A stretch of DNA of 39,913 nucleotides, from positions 1 to 39,913 of the forward strand of contig JAHFCU010000020.1 in assembly GCA_023249305.1 (NCBI GenBank), given 5' to 3'. Shown in pieces: positions 23,514-30,827 of this stretch. Numbering within the stretch: position 1 is the first letter of the stretch; every line of letters begins with the position of its first letter. The DNA is from Gemmatimonadota bacterium (GTDB lineage Bacteria; Gemmatimonadota; Gemmatimonadetes; Gemmatimonadales; Gemmatimonadaceae). The notes beneath the pieces were generated by a model that was given only the letters and a program-made list of their open reading frames with translations, was not told the DNA's origin and made no database searches. A program made the translations under genes and the position numbers.

Positions 23514-25076
23514 GTGCCGCGTTTCTTCCTGACGACCGCCATTGACTATGCCAACGGCGAGCCGCACCTCGGCCACGCGTTGGAGAAGATCGGCGCCGAT
23601 GCTATCGCGCGGTATCACCGCCAACTCGGTTACGATGTCCATTTCCTCATTGGTATGGACGAACACGGCCAGAAGGTGGCGCAGACCGCGGAGAAGGAAG
23701 GCGTGCCGCCGCAGCAATTCGTGGACGGCATCGCGACGCTGTTCCAGGCGACGTGGGCGCAGCTCGGCGTAGCGTACGACCAGTTCATCCGCACGACGTC
23801 CGCTGAGCACAAGGCAGCGGTTGCGCGTCTCATCGAGCAGATCTTTGCCGCCGACGCGTCGCTCTCGGAGGACAAGCGCAACTTCTACGAGCGGTCGTAC
23901 ACCGGCCTGTATTGCGTCGGGTGCGAGAGTTTCAAGCAGCCGTCGGATATTGTGGACGGCAAGTGCGCCGTGCATCCCACGCGCACGCTTGAGGAAGTCA
24001 CGGAGCACAACTGGTTCTTTCGCCTCTCGGCGTACACCGGACGGTTGAAGAAGCTCTTCGCCGACAACCCGAGCTTCCTCGAGCCCGAGAGCCGCCGCAA
24101 CGAGATTCTCCAGTTGCTCGAGCAGGGGCTCGATGACATTTCGGCGAGCCGCTCGCGGTTCGACTGGGGCGTTCCGTTCCCCCGCCCTCTGTCCAACGGC
24201 GACACGCAGACGACGTATGTCTGGTTCGACGCGCTCCCCAACTACTGGACCGCGCGTTTCTTCCCCGGCTACGCCGACAAGGCCGCGTGGCCCGCGAGCC
24301 TGCACGTGATCGGCAAGGACATCACGCGCTTCCACACGGTGATCTGGCCGGCGATGCTGATGGCGGCCGGCGAGCCGCTGCCCGCGCAGGTGTGGGCGCA
24401 TGGCTTCATTTCACTCGGCGGCGAGCGTTTCTCCAAGTCAGCCGGAGTGAAGCTCCAGCTCTCGGAAGCGATTGATCGCTACGGCGTGGACTCGTTCCGG
24501 TACTATCTGCTGCGCGACGTGCCGTTCGACGGCGATGGCAACTTCTCGTGGGAGCGCTTCGAGGAAGTGTATAACAGCGACCTCGCGAACACGCTCGGCA
24601 ACCTGGCGAGCCGCTCTATCGCAATGATCGAGAAGTACCGCGGCGGCGTTGTGCCCGCCGCTGCACCCGACGACGAGCTGTTCGCCGCGCATCGCGAGTC
24701 GCTGGCGCAGGCGCGCGCGGCGGTGGACGGCGATCGCCGGCATCGCCCGCACGAGGTCATCGGCGCGCTGATGGAAGTGGCGCGCCGCACCAATGAGTAC
24801 ATCCAGCGCACGCAGCCGTGGGCGCTGGCCAGGGACCCGGCGAACGCTGCGCAGCTCGACACGGTGCTCGTCACGCTGGCGATGTCGCTTGCATCGTGCG
24901 CTGCATGGCTCGTTCCGGTGATGCCGGCCAAGATGCAAGCGCTCTGGGAACAACTCGGCGGCGCGGGCGACGCGAGCAAGATGCGGCTCGATCAGCCGAT
25001 CAACGTGAGCGGCTGGAAGGCGACGAAGGGCGCGCCGCTCTTTCCGAAGCCTGAGGCGCCGCCAGCTAGTCCGTAA
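23514..25076 (+). CDS. metG: Methionyl-tRNA synthetase
   Basis: This 520-residue class I enzyme charges tRNA-Met. It shows the HIGH-type motif HLGH (residues 18-21) in NGEPHLGHALEKIGAD, the zinc knuckle CVGCESFKQPSDI...GKCAVHP, WFDALPNYWT, and the KMSKS equivalent RFSKS (305-309) in GGERFSKSAGVKL. It lacks the C-terminal tRNA-binding (EMAP-like) domain found in longer MetG forms and matches the shorter single-knuckle type. The GTG start at 23514 aligns with the conserved N-terminus (RFFLTTAIDYANGEPHLGH). Last gene of the dnaE operon; its 3' end overlaps the convergent M23 gene by 11 bp. Confidence 0.96.
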   Translation: MPRFFLTTAIDYANGEPHLGHALEKIGADAIARYHRQLGYDVHFLIGMDEHGQKVAQTAEKEGVPPQQFVDGIATLFQATWAQLGVAYDQFIRTTSAEHKAAVARLIEQIFAADASLSEDKRNFYERSYTGLYCVGCESFKQPSDIVDGKCAVHPTRTLEEVTEHNWFFRLSAYTGRLKKLFADNPSFLEPESRRNEILQLLEQGLDDISASRSRFDWGVPFPRPLSNGDTQTTYVWFDALPNYWTARFFPGYADKAAWPASLHVIGKDITRFHTVIWPAMLMAAGEPLPAQVWAHGFISLGGERFSKSAGVKLQLSEAIDRYGVDSFRYYLLRDVPFDGDGNFSWERFEEVYNSDLANTLGNLASRSIAMIEKYRGGVVPAAAPDDELFAAHRESLAQARAAVDGDRRHRPHEVIGALMEVARRTNEYIQRTQPWALARDPANAAQLDTVLVTLAMSLASCAAWLVPVMPAKMQALWEQLGGAGDASKMRLDQPINVSGWKATKGAPLFPKPEAPPASP

Positions 25077-26025
25077 TCTTCCCCGCCGGCATCACGAACG
25101 TCAGTGGATCCATCGGCTTCCCGTTCCGCAGGATCTCGTAGTGCAGGTGCGGCCCGGTGCTCAACCCGGAGTTCCCCACGGTCGCGATCATCTGCCCGCG
25201 CGTCACCCGCTGCCCCACCGAGACGGCGATCCGCAGGATGTGCGCGTACGTGGTCACGAGTCCGTTCCCATGGTCAATCTGCACCATCAGGCCGTAGCCG
25301 CTCTCGCGCTCCGCCTTGATCACGCGCCCTGCCGCGGGCGCCACGATCGGCGAGCCGAGTGGTGCGACGACGTCAATCCCTTCATGCACACGCGACGTGT
25401 GCAGAATGGGATGGAACCGGCTCTTCGAGAACTGGCTGGTCAGCCAGCCCGCAGTGGGCATGATGGACGGCAGGTTCGCCATGCGCTCCACGTTGCGCGA
25501 CAGCGTGTCGCTCACCGCACGGAAGCTCTTCGACAACTCCGTCGCACGGCGCAGCATGTCATCGAGGCTCGCCCGCGCACCGCCGAAACCAAGCCGTCCA
25601 AGGAACGGCCGGCTCGCGAATCGCTGCGGCTTGGGAAGCGCACTCCCTACGGCCGCCAATGCCTTCCCGGCGCCGATTGATGCCCCCTCCTTCGACGCCA
25701 CCTCGCCCGTAGTATCGGGCTCAATGCCCGCGAGTGTCCGGATGCGCTGGTCCTGCTGCTCAATGCTCGCAATGGTGTCCACGAGCGCCTGCAGGCGCAC
25801 GTCAATGGAAGCGAGCTCCGATTTGAGCCGTGCGTTCTCGTGCGCCGCCAGGCGCGCCGAAGGCGTCGCCCACGGCGTGAAGAGCACCGCGGCCGCGCCG
25901 GCGATCATCAGGAACAGCCCGGCTGCCACGGCAATGGCAACGCGCAGAGTACGCTCGCCCAACTCGTAGCTCTTGGGCGAAGATGTGCTGTGCGGCACGA
26001 TCAGAATGGTCCAGCGGCGAGGCAT
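25066..26025 (-). CDS. M23-family (LytM-type) peptidoglycan endopeptidase with membrane anchor
   Basis: This 319-residue protein has a cytoplasmic N-terminal tail (about 30 residues), one transmembrane segment (VAIAVAAGLFLMIAGAAAVLF), a coiled coil (about 58-100), a Gly/Ala/Arg linker, and a C-terminal M23 domain. Zinc and catalytic motifs are present: HEGIDVVAPLGSP (H and D ligands), VVQIDHGNGLVTTYAH-like segment (MVQIDHGNGLVTTYAH) and the GPHLHYE closing motif. With the HxH and HxxxD ligands intact, it is predicted to be active on cross-linked peptides, or an activator such as EnvC/NlpD. Its 3' end overlaps metG on the other strand. Confidence 0.93.
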   Translation of the reverse strand: MPRRWTILIVPHSTSSPKSYELGERTLRVAIAVAAGLFLMIAGAAAVLFTPWATPSARLAAHENARLKSELASIDVRLQALVDTIASIEQQDQRIRTLAGIEPDTTGEVASKEGASIGAGKALAAVGSALPKPQRFASRPFLGRLGFGGARASLDDMLRRATELSKSFRAVSDTLSRNVERMANLPSIMPTAGWLTSQFSKSRFHPILHTSRVHEGIDVVAPLGSPIVAPAAGRVIKAERESGYGLMVQIDHGNGLVTTYAHILRIAVSVGQRVTRGQMIATVGNSGLSTGPHLHYEILRNGKPMDPLTFVMPAGKITD

Positions 26026-26090
26026 CTGCTCAACATATCCGGGCCCGGAGACACGGGCAACGCGCAGACCGAAGACACCCCGAAAACTCG

Positions 26091-26128
26091 CGCTGAAAAC
26101 AGAAGGCCGCCCCCTCTCGGGAGCGGCC
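26091..26128 (-). terminator. Intrinsic terminator downstream of lemA
   Basis: On the minus strand GGCCGC (26128-26123) pairs with GCGGCC (26110-26105), extended after one mismatch by CCC/GGG pairs, and is followed by TTCTGTTTTC. It lies 21 nt beyond the lemA stop and separates this operon from the M23 gene. Confidence 0.75.
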
Positions 26129-26148
26129 GCCTGCGGCCGACCAATGCG

Positions 26149-26715
26149 CTATGGCTTCTTCGTGAAGTCTACCGTCGGCGCCTCGCGCGCCGCGGGGTTT
26201 GTCACTTCGAAGTAATCGCGCGCCTTGGCGCCGATCACCTTGGCGGTGAACACCTGCGGGAACTTTCGGATGTACTCGTTGTGACGCCCGACCACTTCGT
26301 TGTAGTCGGTGCGCGCCACCGAAATCCGGTTTTCCGTTCCGGTAAGTTCGTCCTGCAGCTGCAGGAAGTTCTGGTCGCTCTTGAGCTGCGGATATGCTTC
26401 CACCGTCACCATCAGGCGGCTTAGCGCGCCCGTGAGCGCCTGATTCGCGTCGGCCATCTCCGCCATCTTGCCGCCCTTGATAGCGCCCGACAGCCCCGCA
26501 CGGGCCTCGGTGACCTTCACGAACACATCCTGCTCCTGCTGCGCGAAGCCCTTCACCGTGTTGACGAGGTTCGGCACCAGGTCGGCTCGGCGCTGCAGCT
26601 GCACCTCGATGTTCTGCTTGGCCTTGTTGGCCGCCTCGTCGTAGCTCTGAATCGTGTTGTATCCGCACCCCGCCAGGAAGAGCGGCAGCATGAGGAACAA
26701 ACTGCGACGTCGCAT
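26149..26715 (-). CDS. lemA: LemA family protein
   Basis: This 188-residue protein has a hydrophobic N-terminus that ends in a lipobox-like FLAGC, then the LemA helical core: NTIQSYDEAANKAKQNIEVQ, QRRADLVPNLVNTVKGFAQQEQDVF, TVEAYPQLKSDQNFLQLQDELTGTENRI and ARTDYNEVVGRHNEYIRKFPQ. LemA proteins are small envelope proteins of unclear biochemical role, often encoded next to TPM-domain (YgcG-like) proteins, as here. The ATG at 26715 is chosen over upstream codons because it begins the signal sequence and has GGAG about 12 nt upstream. Between it and the preceding nucleotidyltransferase gene is a heptamer array. Confidence 0.93.
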   Translation of the reverse strand: MRRRSLFLMLPLFLAGCGYNTIQSYDEAANKAKQNIEVQLQRRADLVPNLVNTVKGFAQQEQDVFVKVTEARAGLSGAIKGGKMAEMADANQALTGALSRLMVTVEAYPQLKSDQNFLQLQDELTGTENRISVARTDYNEVVGRHNEYIRKFPQVFTAKVIGAKARDYFEVTNPAAREAPTVDFTKKP

Positions 26716-26751
26716 CTGTCTTTCACTCCGTAAGAGAAAGGGGGACCATCT

Positions 26752-26786
26752 CCATCTACCGTTTACCGTCAACCGTCTACCGTCAG
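26752..26786. repeat. Heptamer array over the nucleotidyltransferase stop codon
   Basis: On the plus strand the units read CCATCTA, CCGTTTA, CCGTCAA, CCGTCTA, CCGTCAG, preceded by a six-base partial unit. They encode the last residues (LTVDG) and the TGA of the minus-strand nucleotidyltransferase and extend into the gap before lemA. Confidence 0.75.
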
Positions 26787-27491
26787 CCTGTCCAGATACG
26801 CAGCCAGTCGCTGCAATCCGTCATGACATCCCCGCAGCACCCCGTGCGCGTCCTTGTCCTTGATCTTCGTCGTGCCGTGACGGTGCGCCACGAGCGCAAG
26901 GAACGGAGTCGCATCGAATCCCGCCTTCGCCGCCACGTCCTTCGCTACTGTATCTGAATCCGCATGCGGTGCGTCAACGCCGTCCTTCAGTCGCAGCGTC
27001 GCCCGTAGCAGCGCAAACACGCCGCCGTGCGCCGCCTCGAGCAATGCGAGTTCCGCGGCGCCGTTGCCATGCCGCGCTTGCAACTCGCGCCGCAGCTGCA
27101 GCACCTTGCCCATCACTTCACGCTCGAGCTGCAGTCGCAGGTCGTGCCGCGTCACCCTGATTCCCTCGGTCCGCAGCGTGCCATGGAGCACGCGATTCGC
27201 CGAGAGAATGTCGGCGTACTCGATGGCGAAGATGTCGGCGCTCGACGCCCACTCCGGTGACGTCAGCGTGAGCGGCGCCGGGTTCCCAGCGTCTATCCAC
27301 GCGCGCGTCGCTGCGCCGGCTGCTTTCAGCGATTGGTCGGCCAGGGCGCGCACCACCACCAGCACGTCGAGCGCGCCGGTTGGAGTTCCCTGCTGCCGCG
27401 CCGCCGAACCGTGAAGCACCACGGCCTCCAGCGCGTCACCATGGGCCGCCTTCAGTTGCTCCACAAGTTCGTCGAGTGTCATCTTGGCCAT
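26769..27491 (-). CDS. Nucleotidyltransferase-fold protein with incomplete active site
   Basis: The protein has 240 residues from the ATG at 27491, one base after the stop of the TPM gene. Residues 20-55 resemble a minimal nucleotidyltransferase: VVLHGSAARQQGTPTGALDVLVVV. The GS motif is present, but where the family has two aspartates spaced DxD, here the first position is Ala and only one Asp remains, so metal-dependent catalysis is doubtful. The remaining 180 residues are mostly helical (LQLEREVMGKVLQLRRELQ; LALLEAAHGGVFALLRATLRL), like a HEPN or substrate-binding bundle. The gene is sandwiched between TPM and LemA genes. The C-terminal codons and stop lie in a heptamer repeat. Function unknown. 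Confidence 0.78.
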   Translation of the reverse strand: MAKMTLDELVEQLKAAHGDALEAVVLHGSAARQQGTPTGALDVLVVVRALADQSLKAAGAATRAWIDAGNPAPLTLTSPEWASSADIFAIEYADILSANRVLHGTLRTEGIRVTRHDLRLQLEREVMGKVLQLRRELQARHGNGAAELALLEAAHGGVFALLRATLRLKDGVDAPHADSDTVAKDVAAKAGFDATPFLALVAHRHGTTKIKDKDAHGVLRGCHDGLQRLAAYLDRLTVDG

Positions 27492-27492
27492 G

Positions 27493-28302
27493 TTACCAGC
27501 TCCCGCTCGAGCCACCGCCCGAGAATCCACCGCCGCCTCCGAACCCGCCGAACCCGCCACCGCCGAATCCGCCGCCACCTCCGCTGAAGCCACCGCTGCT
27601 CCAGCCGCCGCCCCGCCCGCTCATCGCCTGTCCGACGAGGAACCACAGGCATCCGTTCCCGCCGCGCCGTCCCGAACTCAGCAGCATGATCAGGATGATA
27701 AAGCCGAGCACGAACACGCCGGGCGGAATCCCCGTGGGTAGGCGGCTGCGTACGCGAGGTGCGCTTGGCACATCAAGCGTGCTGTCGAGCGCAAAGCCAA
27801 ACTCGCTCGCGTACGCCTGCGCCACCCGCATCGTCATCAACTCGATGGCGGCGCCGTAGTCCTTCCGCTGCAGGTACGGCAGCGCCTCGCGCCGGATATC
27901 ACCAGCGCGCGAATCGGTAATGAAGCCCTCGACTCCGTTCCCGGTGTGGATGCTGATGTGCCCGCTTCCGTCGGCGCTCGTCTCCTTGGGCACGACGAGG
28001 ATGACGAGGCCGGCGTTGCGCGTGCGATCGCCTACGTCGGCGGCCGCGCCGACCTTCCACTGCCGGCCGATCTGCAGCGCCACGGAGCCGACGTCGCGGT
28101 CGCCGATGTCGGCAAGCGTGACGACAGCGATCTCGCCGCGCGATTTGTCGTGCACGTCCTTGGCAATGCGCTCAATGCGCGCGACGCGATCCTCGCCGAT
28201 CACACCCGCGAAGTCATTGACGTAACCGCGCGGCGCAGGGATCTGGAGATCCTGCGGCAGCAGCGTCATCACCAGCAGGGCGGCTCGCACCGCCAGGAAC
28301 AT
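27493..28302 (-). CDS. TPM-domain protein (YgcG/DUF477 family)
   Basis: This 269-residue protein has a signal peptide (about 1-20), a TPM domain (about 25-165: GYVNDFAGVIGEDRVARIERI, GEIAVVTLADIGDRDVGSVALQIGRQW, GLVILVVPKE, TGNGVEGFITDSRAGDI), one transmembrane segment (FVLGFIILIMLLSSG) and a Gly/Ser-rich C-terminal tail. This is the standard YgcG architecture. TPM domains are implicated in membrane-associated processes such as photosystem II repair in plants; the bacterial role is unclear. Gene order TPM-nucleotidyltransferase-LemA suggests one envelope function. The ATG is preceded by GGAG. Confidence 0.92.
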   Translation of the reverse strand: MFLAVRAALLVMTLLPQDLQIPAPRGYVNDFAGVIGEDRVARIERIAKDVHDKSRGEIAVVTLADIGDRDVGSVALQIGRQWKVGAAADVGDRTRNAGLVILVVPKETSADGSGHISIHTGNGVEGFITDSRAGDIRREALPYLQRKDYGAAIELMTMRVAQAYASEFGFALDSTLDVPSAPRVRSRLPTGIPPGVFVLGFIILIMLLSSGRRGGNGCLWFLVGQAMSGRGGGWSSGGFSGGGGGFGGGGFGGFGGGGGFSGGGSSGSW

Positions 28303-28518
28303 TCGCGTTGCTCCGAAGAGAGATGGCGCCCACTTCCGCGGCGCCGACTCGCACTACGGCTGCCGCACCAGAAAAGTTACTCTGCGGTCGGCGCTAATGG
28401 GGGCGGGGGCGCCTGTTGCTGGCGTTCCATGGCCGCTGGCGCGCGTGGCGTCCCCGTCTGCCTCGCCCCGTCGGAACTGTGCGGCTACTATTAACCGGTC
28501 TACCCGCCGGAGCCCGCG

Positions 28519-29838
28519 ATGCACCAGTACGTTGGCGAACTCGTTGACCTCACCGACCCCGCGCTCAATCACCTCAACGACCTGTCCATCGAGGACGCGC
28601 GGGCCAGAGTGCTCGAAGGGATCCCCGACGCGGTACGCGCGATCAGCGGTTCCTTCGCCATCATCGCCCGATCGGGCGAGACCGTGCGCATCGCGCGGTC
28701 GCTCGACCGCCCAGTTCGCTACTTTCTCGCGAAGAAAGTGGCGGGACCGGCTCTCGTCGTCGCCGACCGCATTGATGCCATCCACGACTGGCTGAAGTCG
28801 CAGGGGCTCGCGGACCAGTTCCATCCGAACTACACCCGCATGGTGCCGGCGCACTACATCACCACCATCCGGATCGTCGGCTGCCCTGACCCGAGCCCGT
28901 CGTACGAACGCTTTGTTGTGCCCAAGCCGGGGACGATGCCGACTGACGTCGACACCATCGGTCGCGCGTATATCGGCGCGCTGTCAAATGAAATCGGCGC
29001 GTGGCTGCAGCGGATCCCGGCCGAGGCACCGATCGGCGTCTCGTTCTCCGGCGGCATTGACAGCGGCTCGGTCTTCCTCGTGGCCGCGCACGCGATGCGC
29101 ACGCTCGGCCTCAACCTCGGCCGCCTGAAGGCGTTCACGCTGCACGCCGGTGATGGCCCCGACTTGGCGCAGGCGCGTGCCTTCCTCGACGCCGTAGACA
29201 TGGGACTTTTCCTCGAGCCCATCGGGGCCGATCTCTCCACGGTGGATCCGAGCGAGGTGATTCGCATCACAGAGGATTACAAGTCGCTCGACGTCGAGTG
29301 CGCGACGATGGGCATCGCGCTGATGCGCGGGGTTCGCGAGCGTTATCCCGACTGGCGCTACCTGCTGGATGGCGACGGCGGCGACGAGAACATGAAGGAC
29401 TATCCGATTGAGGAGAATCCGGAGCTCACGATTCGCAGCGTCGTCAACAATCCCCTGCTCTATCAGGAAGGCTGGGGCGTGGGGACCATGAAGCACTCGC
29501 TCACGTACTCGGGCGGCCTGAGCCGTTCGTACGTGCGCACCTACGCGCCGGCCCGCCACTTTAGCTTCGAGAGTTTCAGCCCGTACACTCGGCCCGCGCT
29601 CGTCGAGCTCGCCGGTTCGCTGCCGTGGGACGAACTCAGTGGCATGGATGTGGACCGGCTGTATGAACTGAAGGGCGAAATCGTCGCCGCCGGTGTGCGC
29701 GCCATCACGGGCGTCGAGATGCCGGTGTTCACCAAGCGGCGGTTCCAGCACGGCGCCATGGACGCGGACGCACTGCATCACGCGCTCCCGTGGAGCGAAG
29801 CCGAGTACCGCCGCCGGTTCCTCGCGCTCTACCCGTGA
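28519..29838 (+). CDS. Asparagine-synthetase-like amide ligase lacking the glutaminase cysteine
   Basis: The 439-residue protein has a degenerate N-terminal half related to the class II glutamine amidotransferase fold (AISGSFAIIARSGETVRIAR, ALVVADRIDAIHDWL) and a complete synthetase half with the ATP-pyrophosphatase loop SFSGGIDSGS (175-184) and the conserved YLLDGDGGDENMKDY. The residue after Met is His, not the Cys2 nucleophile, so it cannot release ammonia from glutamine. Such enzymes (beta-lactam synthetase, lasso cyclase) adenylate a carboxylate and let another amine attack. It is therefore more likely a tailoring ligase than AsnB. The start has GGAG upstream and TACTAT (28486-28491) as a possible -10. 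The next gene begins within its stop codon (GTGA). Confidence 0.85.
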   Translation: MHQYVGELVDLTDPALNHLNDLSIEDARARVLEGIPDAVRAISGSFAIIARSGETVRIARSLDRPVRYFLAKKVAGPALVVADRIDAIHDWLKSQGLADQFHPNYTRMVPAHYITTIRIVGCPDPSPSYERFVVPKPGTMPTDVDTIGRAYIGALSNEIGAWLQRIPAEAPIGVSFSGGIDSGSVFLVAAHAMRTLGLNLGRLKAFTLHAGDGPDLAQARAFLDAVDMGLFLEPIGADLSTVDPSEVIRITEDYKSLDVECATMGIALMRGVRERYPDWRYLLDGDGGDENMKDYPIEENPELTIRSVVNNPLLYQEGWGVGTMKHSLTYSGGLSRSYVRTYAPARHFSFESFSPYTRPALVELAGSLPWDELSGMDVDRLYELKGEIVAAGVRAITGVEMPVFTKRRFQHGAMDADALHHALPWSEAEYRRRFLALYP

Positions 29839-30827
29839 CGGCTTCAACGGGCTCGGCGGCGTACCCGTCGCGCCCGGCCGAGCGCGACGCGTGGATCCTC
29901 AGCCGCCGGGGGAGTCAGGGGAGCAGCGCGGGCCGACGTCTGGTGAGCGCGAACCGCGCGTACGGCGCCTTCGTCGAGGATGAACTGGACGGCGACGGCG
30001 TTGTGCGTCGCGTGGCGACGATCCTGCTCACGAATCGCGAGTGTCCGTTCCGCTGCCTGATGTGCGACCTCTGGCAGAACACGCTCGCGGAGACTGTCCC
30101 CGCTGGCGCCATCGCCGCGCAGATTGACGCCGCGCTCGCCGAGCTGCCGGCCGTGGATATCATCAAGCTCTACAACAGCGGGAGCTTCTTCGACCCGCGT
30201 GCCATCCCACCCCGTGACTTGCCCGAGATCGCCGCGCGGCTGCGCGGCTTTCGTCGCGTAATCGTCGAGTGTCACCCAGCCTTTGTTGGTGACGACGTCG
30301 GACGCTTTCGCGACGCACTCAAGGGTCAACTCGAAGTCGCGATGGGTCTCGAGACGATTCATCCCGAGGCGCTGGAACGCCTCAACAAGCGAATGACCCT
30401 TGAGTCGTATGCGCGGGCGGCGGATCGCCTACGAGAGCTGGACGTTGGCATTCGCGCCTTCGTCCTCGTCCAACCGCCGTTCCTCCCGGTCGCCGAGGCG
30501 GCCGACTGGGCCGTGCGTTCGGCGGAATTTGCGTTCGATCATGGGACTGGCGTTGTGAGTCTCATCCCCGTGCGCGCCAGCAACGGTGCACTCGACGCGC
30601 TCGCCCAACAGGGGGAGTTCTTGCCGCCGCGCCTCGCGACGCTCGAAGACGCATTCGACCGCTCGCTCGCGCTCGGCCGCAGCCGTGTCTTCGCCGACAC
30701 GTGGGACCTCAAGCGCTTCTCCACGTGCCCCGCCTGTTTCCATGCGCGCGAACAGCGGCTGCGCACGATGAATCTCACACAGCGGCTGATGCCCCGCGCC
30801 GGATGCGCCACATGTCACGACACGTAA
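29835..30827 (+). CDS. Radical SAM protein with C-terminal CxxC pairs
   Basis: The protein has 330 residues from the GTG at 29835, which overlaps the ligase stop (GTGA). The radical SAM cluster motif is CPFRCLMC (Cys70, Cys74, Cys77) in TNRECPFRCLMCDLWQNT, followed by a TIM-barrel-like region (IIKLYNSGSFFDPRAIPP, VIVECHPAFV, EVAMGLETIHPEALERLNKRM). The C-terminus has two more pairs, CPAC (298/301) and CATC (324/327), able to hold an auxiliary Fe-S cluster or zinc. The core resembles the Elp3-like/RaSEA-type group (TNxCxxRCxMC), but the reaction is not known. Its end overlaps the flavoprotein gene by 16 nt, so the three genes are probably translated as a unit. Confidence 0.88.
   Translation: MTASTGSAAYPSRPAERDAWILSRRGSQGSSAGRRLVSANRAYGAFVEDELDGDGVVRRVATILLTNRECPFRCLMCDLWQNTLAETVPAGAIAAQIDAALAELPAVDIIKLYNSGSFFDPRAIPPRDLPEIAARLRGFRRVIVECHPAFVGDDVGRFRDALKGQLEVAMGLETIHPEALERLNKRMTLESYARAADRLRELDVGIRAFVLVQPPFLPVAEAADWAVRSAEFAFDHGTGVVSLIPVRASNGALDALAQQGEFLPPRLATLEDAFDRSLALGRSRVFADTWDLKRFSTCPACFHAREQRLRTMNLTQRLMPRAGCATCHDT

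Noticed and set aside
28303..28518. Possible small precursor-peptide gene upstream of the ligase
   Set aside because: I looked for a short frame with a ribosome site and a leader/core layout, as in lasso or other RiPP loci. The only plus-strand frame runs into the ligase gene in another frame and has no convincing start.
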